From an uncultured Desulfuromonadales bacterium (GTDB lineage Bacteria > Desulfobacterota > Desulfuromonadia > Geobacterales > Pseudopelobacteraceae): a stretch of DNA of 64,000 nucleotides. The DNA lies in the NCBI GenBank assembly GCA_903868145.1, contig CAIPTY010000010.1, positions 124,001 through 188,000 of the forward strand. Direction: 5' to 3'. The translations under genes and the position numbers were made by a program. Positions 17,791-26,255 of the stretch are shown in pieces (the stretch's first letter is position 1; each line of letters starts with the position of its first letter). The notes beneath the pieces are model-generated. The model made no database searches and had not been told where the DNA came from. It was given only the letters and a program-made list of their open reading frames with translations.

Positions 17791-18830
17791 CTACTCTACC
17801 TCATACTTTTTCAACCAGTTATCCAACGTTTGATAATTGGGCAACCCCAGTAATTTCGCCGCGTTGGTCTTGTTACCACCCACCTGCCTCATTGCTTTTT
17901 CCAGATGCTTCCTGGCAACATCGGCCAGAACGTCCAGCAAACTGAAACTCTCAGCCAGCGGTGTGGTGTCATCACCCTGCACCGTCTTTAACATCCAAGC
18001 AGGCAGAATCGCCTCGCGCATCTCAGCGGCTGAAATGGTGGTATCTTCACACCAGGCGGCGACCCGGTGCAGGGTGTTGAGAAGTTCACGCACATTACCC
18101 GGCCAGTTGTGCGCCAGCAGTTAACCGCGACAAAGGAGCCAGAGGGAGTAAGACCGCCGACATGAATTGCGCGTGCCAGCAGCTCCTTGCCGGTGCCCGA
18201 TTCACCTTCAATCAATACCGGCAGATTGCGGGGCGCGACACGACGAGCACCCTCCACTAGCCGTTTCATGCTGTCACTCTGGTGGATGATCTCTTCAAAA
18301 GCGGGGAGATTGGGGGGGATGGCGGCACAGCGTTCCTGAATCCGGAGATCCTGATTTTCACGGAGGCGTGGCAGGCATTCGGCGGCAATCTCGAACGGGA
18401 TCGTGACGTTATTGACACCCTGTTCACGTGAGGATTCAATCAGTTGCGCCGGGTAGCGTCCGGCTGCAATAAGGATCCAGACCGCAGCCATGGCTGGAGT
18501 GCCAGGGCTTAAATGAAATGTCATGTCAATATCGACGCCAAAATCAGAACTGCATTTCTGAACAGTATCAGCGGCGGCTTCATAAATTTCGGCAAAGTTG
18601 GTGGGGCTGGTAAGTGATATCTGGCTGGTTGAAACCGGAATATTTTTTATACTCTGAAGCCAGTGGAGGTATTGCTTCAGCTGCACTTCCGGGAAGTTGT
18701 TCAGCAAAACAAGCTGCTCGAACGGCAAAGCCAGAACCGCCTGCGCAATCGAACCTAGTCCAACATTTTCACCATCTGTAACCGCGCGAAGATCCGTCCT
18801 GCCTAACCATGATATCAGTATTTTTTTCAT
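17791..18830 (-). pseudogene. CARF-domain sigma-54 regulator (RtcR-like) with internal deletion
   Basis: The first ~240 codons (18830 to ~18120) encode a CARF/RtcR-like sensor region (LTSPTNFAEIYEAA; HLSPGTPAMAAVWILIA) and the start of a sigma-54 AAA domain with Walker A GESGTGKE and SFVAVNC. At ~18120 the frame breaks: FVAVNC is joined, out of frame, to LLAHNWPGNVREL, the normal end of the AAA domain. The GAFTGA loop and Walker B region are missing. The C-terminal Fis-type helix-turn-helix (GGNKTNAAKLLGL) is intact at 17791-18093. An activator without GAFTGA cannot open sigma-54 promoters. Its former target genes are not evident. Confidence 0.85.
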
Positions 18831-18871
18831 GGATATGTTTTATAAGAATACATGTAACGGTATAAGATATT

Positions 18872-19639
18872 TTATTTACAAGTTTCCTTCTTTGCAGCAA
18901 GCCACTGGTACCAGACTTCCATCCCTTCACCGGTGCGGGCTGACAGTTCGAAAATCGTAATGGCCGGGTTGATCTGCCGCGCAAATGACTTACATTTATC
19001 CAGATCAAAATCCAGGTGGGGCAGCAGATCGATCTTATTAAGCAACAGGACGGTGGAGTTGTGAAACATCTGGGGATATTTGAGCGGTTTGTCTTCTCCC
19101 TCGGTAACGGAAAGAACTGCAACCTTGTGGTGTTCCCCCAGGTCGAATGACGCAGGGCAGACCAGATTGCCGACATTTTCGATCATCAGTAGATCCAGTT
19201 CGTCCAGGTTGAATCCCTCAGTGCCGTGCATGACCTGATGGGCATCCAGATGGCAGCCCGCTCCGGTGTTGATCTGGCGGACCGGCACACCGGTGGCGGC
19301 AATACGCTGTGCGTCATTATCGGTCTGCTGATCGCCTTCGATGACAGCGAATCTAATTTTTCCTGCCAGATCGCGTAACGTCCGTTCAAGCAGGGTTGTC
19401 TTGCCTGATCCGGGAGAACTCACCAGATTGAGTACATAAATTCCCTTATCCTTGAACAGTGCACGATTGAAGGATGCCAGGCGGTTGTTTTTTGCCAGGA
19501 TATCCTCTTCAATGGCAATGACGGTACGTTTGCCGCCATGGTGAACATGGCCGTGGCTGTGATCGTGTGAATGATCATGATCGTGGTCATGGTCGTGTGT
19601 GTGAGAATGATCGGGGCCGCAGCCGCAGGTTGTGCACAT
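18872..19639 (-). CDS. hypB: Hydrogenase nickel incorporation GTPase HypB
   Basis: 255 residues. The N terminus has MCTTCGCG, the high-affinity nickel CxxCGC site, then a His/Asp-rich stretch (residues ~11-35) for nickel storage. GTPase motifs follow: SSPGSGKTT, EGDQQTDNDA, NKIDLL; GAGCHLDA and NLVCPASFDLGE are HypB-specific. It delivers Ni to [NiFe]-hydrogenase with HypA, which is not in the window. It is separated from hypF by 7.7 kb of accessory genes on the same strand. Confidence 0.95.
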   Translation of the reverse strand: MCTTCGCGPDHSHTHDHDHDHDHSHDHSHGHVHHGGKRTVIAIEEDILAKNNRLASFNRALFKDKGIYVLNLVSSPGSGKTTLLERTLRDLAGKIRFAVIEGDQQTDNDAQRIAATGVPVRQINTGAGCHLDAHQVMHGTEGFNLDELDLLMIENVGNLVCPASFDLGEHHKVAVLSVTEGEDKPLKYPQMFHNSTVLLLNKIDLLPHLDFDLDKCKSFARQINPAITIFELSARTGEGMEVWYQWLAAKKETCK

Positions 19640-19707
19640 TTATGATTCTCCTGGAGTGTGATGGATGGGAAACTAGCAGGTTCTTCAGAGATATGCAACA
19701 GGCGCCG

Positions 19708-21510
19708 TCATGGGGATGATCCAGAAAACTGAAGCTGATGAAGACGGAAATACAAGCCCTCATCTCTCATCAGTTCCTGGTGCGTTCCCTCCTCCATTTT
19801 TTTTGCACGATGGATCACAACTATCCGATCCGCATCCTGAATGGTAGACAGACGATGGGCCACGATCAGAGAGGTCCGATTCTGCATCAGGCCGCGAATG
19901 CCCAGCTGAATCATCTGCTCCGAGGCTGAGTCCACACTGGCGGTGGCTTCATCCAGCACGAGGATTTCCGGATCGAAGGCAACGGCGCGGGCAAATGAGA
20001 TTAGCTGCTTTTCCCCGACCGAAAAATTGTTGCCTCTTTCACGCACTTCTTCTTCGTACCCTTTCGGCATTCGCTCAATGAAACGGTCGGCGCCCACGAT
20101 GGCCGCAGCCTGCCGTACCCTGCTCTGTGCCTGTTCATCGCCCAGGCAGATATTGTATTCGATGCTGCCCGCAAACAGGCAGGGGTCCTGAAGTACAATG
20201 CCGATTCGCCGACGGAGACTGTTGAGTGGAATAGAGCGTATGTCCGTACCATTAAGCAGGATGCTACCCCCGTCAATTTCGTACAGGCGGGTCAACAGCC
20301 GGGTGATGGTGGTTTTTCCGCCTCCGCTTTCGCCTACCAGCGCAACCCGTTCACCGACGTTGATTGAAATGCTGAAATCCTCCAGGGCGTTTTCATTTCC
20401 ACGGTAGGCAAACGTGACGTGCCGGAATTCTATCAGGTGGGGTGAAGAAAGGGTGGCAGCAAAAGAAGACTCGGGTTCATCCACTCCCCTGTGTGTGGTT
20501 GCACTGTTTTTGTGAGTGTCAAGCAGTGAAAAAATCCGCTCCAGCGCCGCCATGGCTCCCTGCATGACCGAATACTTGGCCGACAGATCGCGGACTGGCG
20601 CAAAGAATTTTTCGATATACTGGATAAACGCCACCAGTACGCCAAAGGTCAGAGCGCCCTTGAGGATCTCCCCGCCGCCGTACCAGAAGATCAGCGCCAC
20701 GGCTATCGAAGAGAGCGCTTCCACCATGGCATATAACGATGCATCCCAGAAGATGACCGGCATGTTGGCGTCACGATAGGATGCATTCAGTTCTCTGAAC
20801 CGCCGCTCTTCATCCTGCTGGCGATTGAAAATCTGGATGATCGATATGCCTCCGATGGCCTCTGCCAGAAAGGAGTTGAGCCGCCCCAGACGTGCGCGCA
20901 CCTCCCTGAACGACTGGCGCATGCGGCGACGGAAGCTGTAGGCGACATACGCCAGTATGGGCAGGACGGAGAATGTCACCATTGAGAGTTTCGGGTTCAT
21001 CCAGATCATGATCGACACGATCCCGGCCAGCAGCATGATGTCGCCGATGATGGTGATGATGCCGGAGGCAAACATCTCGCCCAGAACCTCTACATCACTG
21101 GTAAGACGGGTGACAGCGCTTCCCGTCGGGGTGCGGTCGAACCACGACACCGGCAGATTCATCACGTGGCGGAAGAGCTCTGCACGCATATCCGCCATGA
21201 CACGCTGGCCGACAGACTGCAACAGGAAAACTTCCAGGAAGGAGAGCAGTGATTCTATGAGCAGAATCCCCAAAAATGCCAGGGCGATGGTTTCAAGACC
21301 GGCCAGTCTGCCGGTTGTTATGTGCCCGTCTATGGCCAGTTTGATGATCCACGGCTGCGCCAGACGACAGGCTGCCACCAGCGGCAGGATCAGTAATACC
21401 AGCACGATAGACATGCGATACGGAGATACGTATGCGAAAAAACGTTTCAGCAACCGGCCATCGTACGCCTTGCCGGCTATTTCCTCTTCGTAAATACCGC
21501 TGTTGTGCAT
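19708..21510 (-). CDS. ABC transporter, fused permease and ATP-binding protein (MsbA/MdlB-like)
   Basis: 600 residues: six membrane segments (residues ~35-320), then an ATPase with Walker A GESGGGKTT, signature NFSVGEKQLISFARA, Walker B ILVLDEATASVD and the H-loop VAHRLST. The Q-rather-than-SGGQ signature (SVGEK) is an established variant in MdlB-type exporters. Substrate unknown: lipid, drug or peptide export are all possible. It precedes hypB by 68 bases and points away from the riboswitch-controlled cytochrome gene. Confidence 0.88.
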   Translation of the reverse strand: MHNSGIYEEEIAGKAYDGRLLKRFFAYVSPYRMSIVLVLLILPLVAACRLAQPWIIKLAIDGHITTGRLAGLETIALAFLGILLIESLLSFLEVFLLQSVGQRVMADMRAELFRHVMNLPVSWFDRTPTGSAVTRLTSDVEVLGEMFASGIITIIGDIMLLAGIVSIMIWMNPKLSMVTFSVLPILAYVAYSFRRRMRQSFREVRARLGRLNSFLAEAIGGISIIQIFNRQQDEERRFRELNASYRDANMPVIFWDASLYAMVEALSSIAVALIFWYGGGEILKGALTFGVLVAFIQYIEKFFAPVRDLSAKYSVMQGAMAALERIFSLLDTHKNSATTHRGVDEPESSFAATLSSPHLIEFRHVTFAYRGNENALEDFSISINVGERVALVGESGGGKTTITRLLTRLYEIDGGSILLNGTDIRSIPLNSLRRRIGIVLQDPCLFAGSIEYNICLGDEQAQSRVRQAAAIVGADRFIERMPKGYEEEVRERGNNFSVGEKQLISFARAVAFDPEILVLDEATASVDSASEQMIQLGIRGLMQNRTSLIVAHRLSTIQDADRIVVIHRAKKMEEGTHQELMRDEGLYFRLHQLQFSGSSP

Positions 21511-21670
21511 GGATGCTCCGAAAGTTGTTCAGATGCGGTCATTATCGCCGACAATATCAGACTATTGATCAAGGCTGCAACCCTGCCGAATTGCAACACA
21601 ATAGACCATGCAGAAAATTTTGGCATAAAATTATTGCATTCTCCTGCTTGATCGGGTATTGTCGACCAAA

Positions 21671-21697
21671 TTGATAGTTACAATAATTATATAAGAT
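21671..21697 (+). promoter_or_regulatory. Candidate promoter of the riboswitch leader
   Basis: TTGATA (21671-21676) and TAAGAT (21692-21697) with 15-base spacing lie in AT-rich DNA just before the first riboswitch. The match is modest; the region 21511-21700 holds no other gene. Confidence 0.35.
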
Positions 21698-21702
21698 ATA
21701 CG

Positions 21703-21791
21703 AAAATACTAAACTATCCGCAAGGGTAGGACGGAAAGCCTAAGGGTCTCACAGAGACAGCCGGGTCGCCGAAATATCGATCAGTCGATAT
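21703..21791 (+). promoter_or_regulatory. GEMM-I riboswitch 1 (cGAMP-type, A20)
   Basis: The core reads ATACTAAAC, helix CTATCC-GCAA-GGGTAG with a GNRA loop, then GGACGGAAAGCC and GCCGGGTCGCCGAA, the GEMM-I consensus. Aligned to Vc2, the ligand-reading base at position 20 is A (21708) rather than G. Established: GEMM-I members with A20, found mainly in Geobacter, prefer 3',3'-cGAMP over c-di-GMP. The 3' strand overlaps an intrinsic terminator. Confidence 0.9.
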
Positions 21792-21809
21792 AACGCACCC
21801 GGTTTTTTT
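21761..21809 (+). terminator. Terminator/expression platform of riboswitch 1
   Basis: CCGGGT (21761-21766) pairs with ACCCGG (21797-21802), enclosing a perfect 7-bp hairpin (21774-21780 with 21785-21791), and is followed by seven T. CCGGGT is also part of the aptamer, so ligand binding and termination would compete (an ON switch is expected, by inference). Confidence 0.75.
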
Positions 21810-21836
21810 GTGTTTATACCGGGGGAACTGACAACA

Positions 21837-21872
21837 ATGAAAGGAGAACCGGCTATGGGATTGTTATTCTAG
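21837..21872 (+). other. Very short ORF between the two riboswitches
   Basis: ATG at 21837 opens 11 codons; the better start is ATG at 21855, 8 bases after AAGGAG (21841-21846), encoding MGLLF then stop. The flanking sequence (CCGGGGG...GACAAC..AAAGGAG) resembles that just before the cytochrome start (CCGGGGGCGACTACCGACAAAGGAG). It is either a leader peptide or the relic of a duplicated gene start. Confidence 0.4.
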
Positions 21873-21907
21873 TCTGCTCATAACTGAAGACTGTGACAGG
21901 GGATAGA

Positions 21908-21995
21908 CGACAATACTAAACCATTCGAGAGGATGGGACGGAAAGCCTAAGGGTCTCACTGAGACAGCCGGGTCGCCGAAATATCGATCAATCAA
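21908..21995 (+). promoter_or_regulatory. GEMM-I riboswitch 2 (cGAMP-type, A20)
   Basis: A second aptamer: ATACTAAAC, CCATTC-GAGA-GGATGG, then the same GGACGGAAAGCC and GCCGGGTCGCCGAA as copy 1. The position-20 base is again A (21915). No T-run follows. GTCGCC (21973-21978) can pair with GGCGAC (22027-22032), ~9 bases before the ribosome-binding site, so control may be on translation or by a weaker terminator; this is inference. Confidence 0.88.
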
Positions 21996-22052
21996 GATCA
22001 AGCTCCGCTTTAACGGCTACTGCCGGGGGCGACTACCGACAAAGGAGACACT

Positions 22053-22949
22053 ATGAGATCGAAAATCAAGGCAATGATACTTATGTTCTGTGCGGTTGCA
22101 GTGGGAATTGTGGCGGGCTGCGGGGGCGGCGGCGGGGGAGGCACAACTCCGGCTGCCGGGACAAGCGCGGCATCCTCCGGGTCGACGGCACCCGACGCCA
22201 CGGCCCCGCCAGCATCAACTCCGGCTTCAACGCCAGCCTCAACACCGGCTTCAGCGCCGGCCTCAACGGTGGACGGTGCAGCGCTTTATGCAGCAAAGTG
22301 TGCCGGTTGCCATGGCGCGCTGGCCACATCCAGCAAAACCGGTATTACCCTGGCGCGCCTTCAGGCCGGCATCAACGGCGATTCCGGTGGCATGGGATCC
22401 TTGTCAAGCCTGACGAGCGACGAGTTGCAGGGCATTGTTACAGCTCTGAACCCCACGACAACCACTTCGACACCGCCCGCAACCCCGGCACCGCCTTCAA
22501 CCTCTACCGATGGCGCAACTCTCTATGCCAGCAGTTGCGCAGGCTGTCATGGCGCGCTGGCGTCTTCCGCAAAGGCCGGGGCAGCGGCTGCCAGCATTCA
22601 GACGGCAATCAACAATAATATCGGCACCATGGGGTCGTTGTCGGCTCTAACGCCAACCCAGGTCAGCGCCATTGCAACAGCTTTAGCCGGTGCAACATCG
22701 ACGGCGCCCCCGGCAACCCCGCCCGCGTGCGGAAGCTGCCATGCCATACCGCCTGCAACAGGCCGGCATTCCAAACACAACAAGGCAAGCGTCGCCACCT
22801 GCGCCACCTGCCATGGTACCGGCTACAGCAGCACAGCTTACAATGCGGCTACCCACAACAACGGCACGAAAAACCTGGTAAGCACTATTGGCTGGAATTC
22901 TACAAGCCGCTCATGCTCGAATTCATGCCACGGCAGCAGAACCTGGTAG
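22053..22949 (+). CDS. Riboswitch-controlled multiheme c-type cytochrome lipoprotein
   Basis: 298 residues. Signal peptide with lipobox IVAG|C23, then a glycine run and a Ser/Thr/Pro/Ala linker with STPA repeats (to ~residue 72). Two similar monoheme domains follow: CAGCH at 83-87 and 162-166, each with a later MGSL that may supply an axial Met (114, 193). A C-terminal region has CGSCH (226-230), CATCH (250-254) and CSNSCH (288-293, three residues between cysteines). GGAG lies 9 bases before ATG. Likely an outer-surface electron carrier for extracellular electron transfer; inferred from fold, anchor and riboswitch class. Confidence 0.85.
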   Translation: MRSKIKAMILMFCAVAVGIVAGCGGGGGGGTTPAAGTSAASSGSTAPDATAPPASTPASTPASTPASAPASTVDGAALYAAKCAGCHGALATSSKTGITLARLQAGINGDSGGMGSLSSLTSDELQGIVTALNPTTTTSTPPATPAPPSTSTDGATLYASSCAGCHGALASSAKAGAAAASIQTAINNNIGTMGSLSALTPTQVSAIATALAGATSTAPPATPPACGSCHAIPPATGRHSKHNKASVATCATCHGTGYSSTAYNAATHNNGTKNLVSTIGWNSTSRSCSNSCHGSRTW

Positions 22950-22975
22950 ACGAGACTATTTCATCGTAGCAGAAG

Positions 22976-23012
22976 AGGCCGCCCCCCTATACGGAGGCGG
23001 CCTTATTTTTTT
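22976..23012. terminator. Bidirectional intrinsic terminator
   Basis: AGGCCGCC (22976-22983) pairs with GGCGGCCT (22996-23003) and a T-rich run follows. It separates the cytochrome gene from the convergent amino-acid transporter operon. Confidence 0.85.
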
Positions 23013-23034
23013 ACATGGTTTTGCGTGTAAGTTT

Positions 23035-23733
23035 TTAAACGGTGCCGCGCCAGGCAAGGCGCTGTTCCAACCAGCGGGAGAGGCTGGTAAAGGCGTAGCA
23101 GAGAATGAAGTAGACGATGGCGATGAAGACGAAAATCTCGGTTGGGAAAGCCATTGTGCGGTTATTGATCTGGGTGGCAACGTGGGTAAGTTCTGATACC
23201 CCGACGATGAATGCCAGTGAGGTGTCCTTTATCAACGAGACAAACTGGTTGACAAAGGAGGGGATCATGTTGCGCAGCCCCTGTGGCAGAACGATGTAGA
23301 GCATGGCCTGCCAGGATGTCAGGCCGGTTGAAATGGCCGCCTCTGTCTGTCCTTTGGGAATGCCTTCGATGCCCGCCACGACTATTCTCGACATGTAAGC
23401 CGAGGTGAAAAGTGTCAGGGCCATGATGACGGTATTATTCTCGGCCACCTTGCCGAACAGGGCCGGCAACAGGAAATACATCCAGAAGATGACCATCAGC
23501 AGGGGCATGCCTCGCACGAGATTGATGAATGCAAGGGCCGGGTAGCGAATGACAGGAAAGCGCGATATGCTGAGAAGTCCCAGTATCATGCCGCCAAAGA
23601 AGGAGAGAACACACGAGACAACGGCCAGATAGAGCGTCAGTCCGACGCCCCCCAACGGGCCGTGAGGAAATCGGCCGATCATGAAGTGGGTGAAATTGTC
23701 TGTTATGACTGAAAAATTAAAAAACTCTTCCAT
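23035..23733 (-). CDS. Polar amino-acid ABC transporter permease (GltK-like)
   Basis: 232 residues with about five membrane segments and the EAA loop (EGIPKGQTEAAISTGLT...VLPQGLRNMIPS) that docks on the ATPase. Start at 23733 (MEEFFNF) is preferred because the stop of the other permease gene is 1 base upstream; a longer frame to 23784 would overlap it. Last gene of a four-gene operon. Glu/Asp-type specificity is suggested by family resemblance only. Confidence 0.87.
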   Translation of the reverse strand: MEEFFNFSVITDNFTHFMIGRFPHGPLGGVGLTLYLAVVSCVLSFFGGMILGLLSISRFPVIRYPALAFINLVRGMPLLMVIFWMYFLLPALFGKVAENNTVIMALTLFTSAYMSRIVVAGIEGIPKGQTEAAISTGLTSWQAMLYIVLPQGLRNMIPSFVNQFVSLIKDTSLAFIVGVSELTHVATQINNRTMAFPTEIFVFIAIVYFILCYAFTSLSRWLEQRLAWRGTV

Positions 23734-23734
23734 A

Positions 23735-24442
23735 TCAGGCGGCCTTGTGCAGGTTGAGAACTTTTTCGTTATAGGTGTTGACAAGTGTTGTTATGAGGAT
23801 TGAAAGCACAAGATAGACAACTGTGGCGGCCGTGAACGCCTCGAATCCCTTGAAGGTGTAGCTTTCCACCTGGCGGGCCTGATAGGTCATTTCCATGACG
23901 CCGATTGTCATGGCAAGTGATGAGTTTTTGGCCAGGTTGAGAAACTGGTTGACCAGCGGAGGTATTGTGATACGAACCGCCTGCGGCAGGATAATGTACT
24001 GCATCGATCGTAAATAAGAAAAACCTGCGCTGCGGGATGCCTCCATCTGCTCCTTCGGAATTGAGAGTATGCCGGAACGGATGTCTTCGGCAATAAAGGC
24101 GGAAGTGTAGATGGTCAGGGCTATGACAGCGGCGGCAAACTCGAAATTGGTGCTGACCAGCCAGTCGTTTACAACCGCAGGCAGAATCTTATACGAGCCG
24201 AAATACCAGAAAAAGATCTGAACCAGCAGCGGGGTGTTGCGAAAAAACTCCAGATAGGCGTGGGCAAACCAGCGAACCGGCTTGTTGTGCGCCATTCGCA
24301 TGACGGCAATGACGAGCCCCAGCACAAAGGCGAGGACGATGGAAATCGCCGACAGTTTGAGTGTCGTGATCAGTCCGGCGACCAGCCAGTCAAAATACTT
24401 TCCTGAGGTTATGATCGACCAGTCAAATTGGTAATTGAGCAC
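23735..24442 (-). CDS. Polar amino-acid ABC transporter permease (GltJ-like)
   Basis: 235 residues, HisM/GltJ family, with several membrane helices and the EAA-loop motif GILSIPKEQMEASRSAGFS. It forms the membrane channel together with the second permease immediately downstream. It follows the binding-protein gene by 69 bases, in which there is a GC-rich inverted stretch that may attenuate transcription after the highly expressed binding protein. Confidence 0.88.
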   Translation of the reverse strand: MLNYQFDWSIITSGKYFDWLVAGLITTLKLSAISIVLAFVLGLVIAVMRMAHNKPVRWFAHAYLEFFRNTPLLVQIFFWYFGSYKILPAVVNDWLVSTNFEFAAAVIALTIYTSAFIAEDIRSGILSIPKEQMEASRSAGFSYLRSMQYIILPQAVRITIPPLVNQFLNLAKNSSLAMTIGVMEMTYQARQVESYTFKGFEAFTAATVVYLVLSILITTLVNTYNEKVLNLHKAA

Positions 24443-24511
24443 GGGAAACCCTCGAGAGGGGCGAGGGGGCAGGCAGATGCCTGACTCCGCGCCACGTGAT
24501 CCCTGAATTGT

Positions 24512-25333
24512 CTACTTGTCTGCCGTAATTTTGAAGGATCTTTTCAAGGGTGCTTCTGATTTTGGCCCAAACCACTTGTCGAATATCTTTTTTGCTTCGC
24601 CGGATTTTTCCATCTCCAGGAGAGTCTTATTGACGAAATCAACAAAGTTCTTGTCGTCCTTGCGCATGCCGAGTCCATACGGTTCATCGGAAATCTGGAC
24701 GTTCGGAATTTCATACTTGCCTCGGATATTCTTGGGAGCCTTGCCCAGGATACCGGCCAGGATGGCCTCGTCGGTTGTTACAGCTGCAACCTTACCCTGC
24801 TGGAGAGCCAGGAATGCCGGCGGGTAGTCGTCAAACGACAGCACGTTTGCCGATGGGATTGCCTTCTTCACGTTCTGCTCGGACGTTGAGCCTTTGGCGG
24901 TGCCGATTTTTTTGCCTTCCAGGTCCTTCAGGCTCTTGACGCCGCCCTTTTTGGTGATGAATTTCTGGCCGGTAAAAAAGTAGGTATGGCTGAAATCGAT
25001 CACTTTGGCCCGCTCGGCATTTTTAGTCATGGTGGCCGCGATGATATCGATGTGACCTTCCTGAAGTTGGGGCATGCGGGTGGCGGAAGTGACCGGTTTG
25101 AGCTCAACCTTCACGCCAAGTTTTTTGGCAATGGCATTGACGAAATCGATGTCGTAACCAACAATTTGACGGGTTTTTTCGTCAATATAGCCGAAGGGTG
25201 CGAGAGAGTCCTTGCAGCCAACGACCAGCACACCCTTTTTCTTTACATCGGCCAGAGTGTCTCCAGCCAGGGCCGAATGAGCGGTGATTGCGACCAGAGC
25301 CATGATCATACACAAGGTTGCCAGTTTTTTCAT
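24512..25333 (-). CDS. Amino-acid ABC transporter substrate-binding protein
   Basis: 273 residues with a cleavable signal peptide (MKKLATLCMIMALVAITAHSALA). The SBP family 3 signature GYDIDFVNAIAKKLGVKVE is present, along with the ligand-site region SATRMPQLQEGHIDIIAATMTKNAERAK. It is periplasmic and related to Glu/Asp/Gln binders such as PEB1 and GltI. AAAGGAGAA lies upstream of the ATG. The exact ligand cannot be read from sequence here. Confidence 0.9.
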   Translation of the reverse strand: MKKLATLCMIMALVAITAHSALAGDTLADVKKKGVLVVGCKDSLAPFGYIDEKTRQIVGYDIDFVNAIAKKLGVKVELKPVTSATRMPQLQEGHIDIIAATMTKNAERAKVIDFSHTYFFTGQKFITKKGGVKSLKDLEGKKIGTAKGSTSEQNVKKAIPSANVLSFDDYPPAFLALQQGKVAAVTTDEAILAGILGKAPKNIRGKYEIPNVQISDEPYGLGMRKDDKNFVDFVNKTLLEMEKSGEAKKIFDKWFGPKSEAPLKRSFKITADK

Positions 25334-25376
25334 AGTGCGTTCTCCTTTTGGGTTGATAAGATACCGGATATCGGAA

Positions 25377-26129
25377 TCAGGAACATTCGGCCTGCATGGG
25401 GGTCAAGAGCTGCCGCAAAAACTGCCGGGAGCGTTCGTGTTGCGGCCTTAGAAAAAAATCTTCGGGTGCTGCTTCTTCCAGAATAACCCCGTCTGCCATG
25501 AATACCACCCGATCAGCCACTTCGCGCGCAAAGCCCATCTCATGCGTCACGACCACCATGGTTATACCGGTTTTTGCGAGATCCTGCATGACCTGCAACA
25601 CTTCGCCGATCATCTCGGGATCCAGTGCTGAGGTGGGCTCGTCGAAGAGCATGATCTTGGGTCTCATGGCCAGCCCGCGGGCGATGGCAACGCGCTGTTG
25701 CTGTCCGCCGGAGAGCTGGGAAGGGTAGGCATCACGTTTTTCTGCAAGCCCGACACGGGTCAGCAACTGCATGGCCTGCTCTTCTGCTTCCTTTTTGGGT
25801 GTGTTTCTGATTTTGATCGGGGCCAGCGTGATGTTGCCGATGACGGACAGGTGCGGATACAGATTGAACTGCTGAAAGACAAATCCTACTTCGGCTCGTA
25901 ACTTGTTGATATCAATCTTTTTATCAGAAAGATCCATGCCGTCGACCACCAAAGAGCCCTGGTTTATCGGCTCCAACTGGTTGATAGTACGGATAAGGGT
26001 CGATTTCCCGGATCCTGAGGGGCCGCAGACTACCAGCACTTCGCCCGGAGTGACATGCAGATTGATATCGTTGAGTACGTGCAACTGTTTGAACCACTTA
26101 TGGACGCCACTGAAAGTAATCATGGTCAC
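25377..26129 (-). CDS. Polar amino-acid ABC transporter ATP-binding protein (GltL-like)
   Basis: 250 residues: Walker [11 protein letters not shown]-loop [14 protein letters not shown], signature [16 protein letters not shown], Walker [16 protein letters not shown]-loop VVTHEMGFA. Typical of the GlnQ/GltL/HisP group. First gene of the four-gene import operon (ATPase, binding protein, two permeases). The region upstream (26130-26255) shows no further gene. Confidence 0.92.
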   Translation of the reverse strand: MTMITFSGVHKWFKQLHVLNDINLHVTPGEVLVVCGPSGSGKSTLIRTINQLEPINQGSLVVDGMDLSDKKIDINKLRAEVGFVFQQFNLYPHLSVIGNITLAPIKIRNTPKKEAEEQAMQLLTRVGLAEKRDAYPSQLSGGQQQRVAIARGLAMRPKIMLFDEPTSALDPEMIGEVLQVMQDLAKTGITMVVVTHEMGFAREVADRVVFMADGVILEEAAPEDFFLRPQHERSRQFLRQLLTPMQAECS

Positions 26130-26255
26130 TCCTGAATCCGATTGATGGAAACGTGGTTTAAATTAATGTGGGACTGTATAGCATGAAGCCTGGCAGACGG
26201 CAAAGAAAAATTCTTTCGGGTCAGGCAATAAACAATCACATCGCGTAACGCCCCG

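Noticed and set aside
24443-24511. GC-rich inverted stretch between binding-protein and permease genes
   Set aside because: Imperfect pairing and no T-run; not listed as a terminator.
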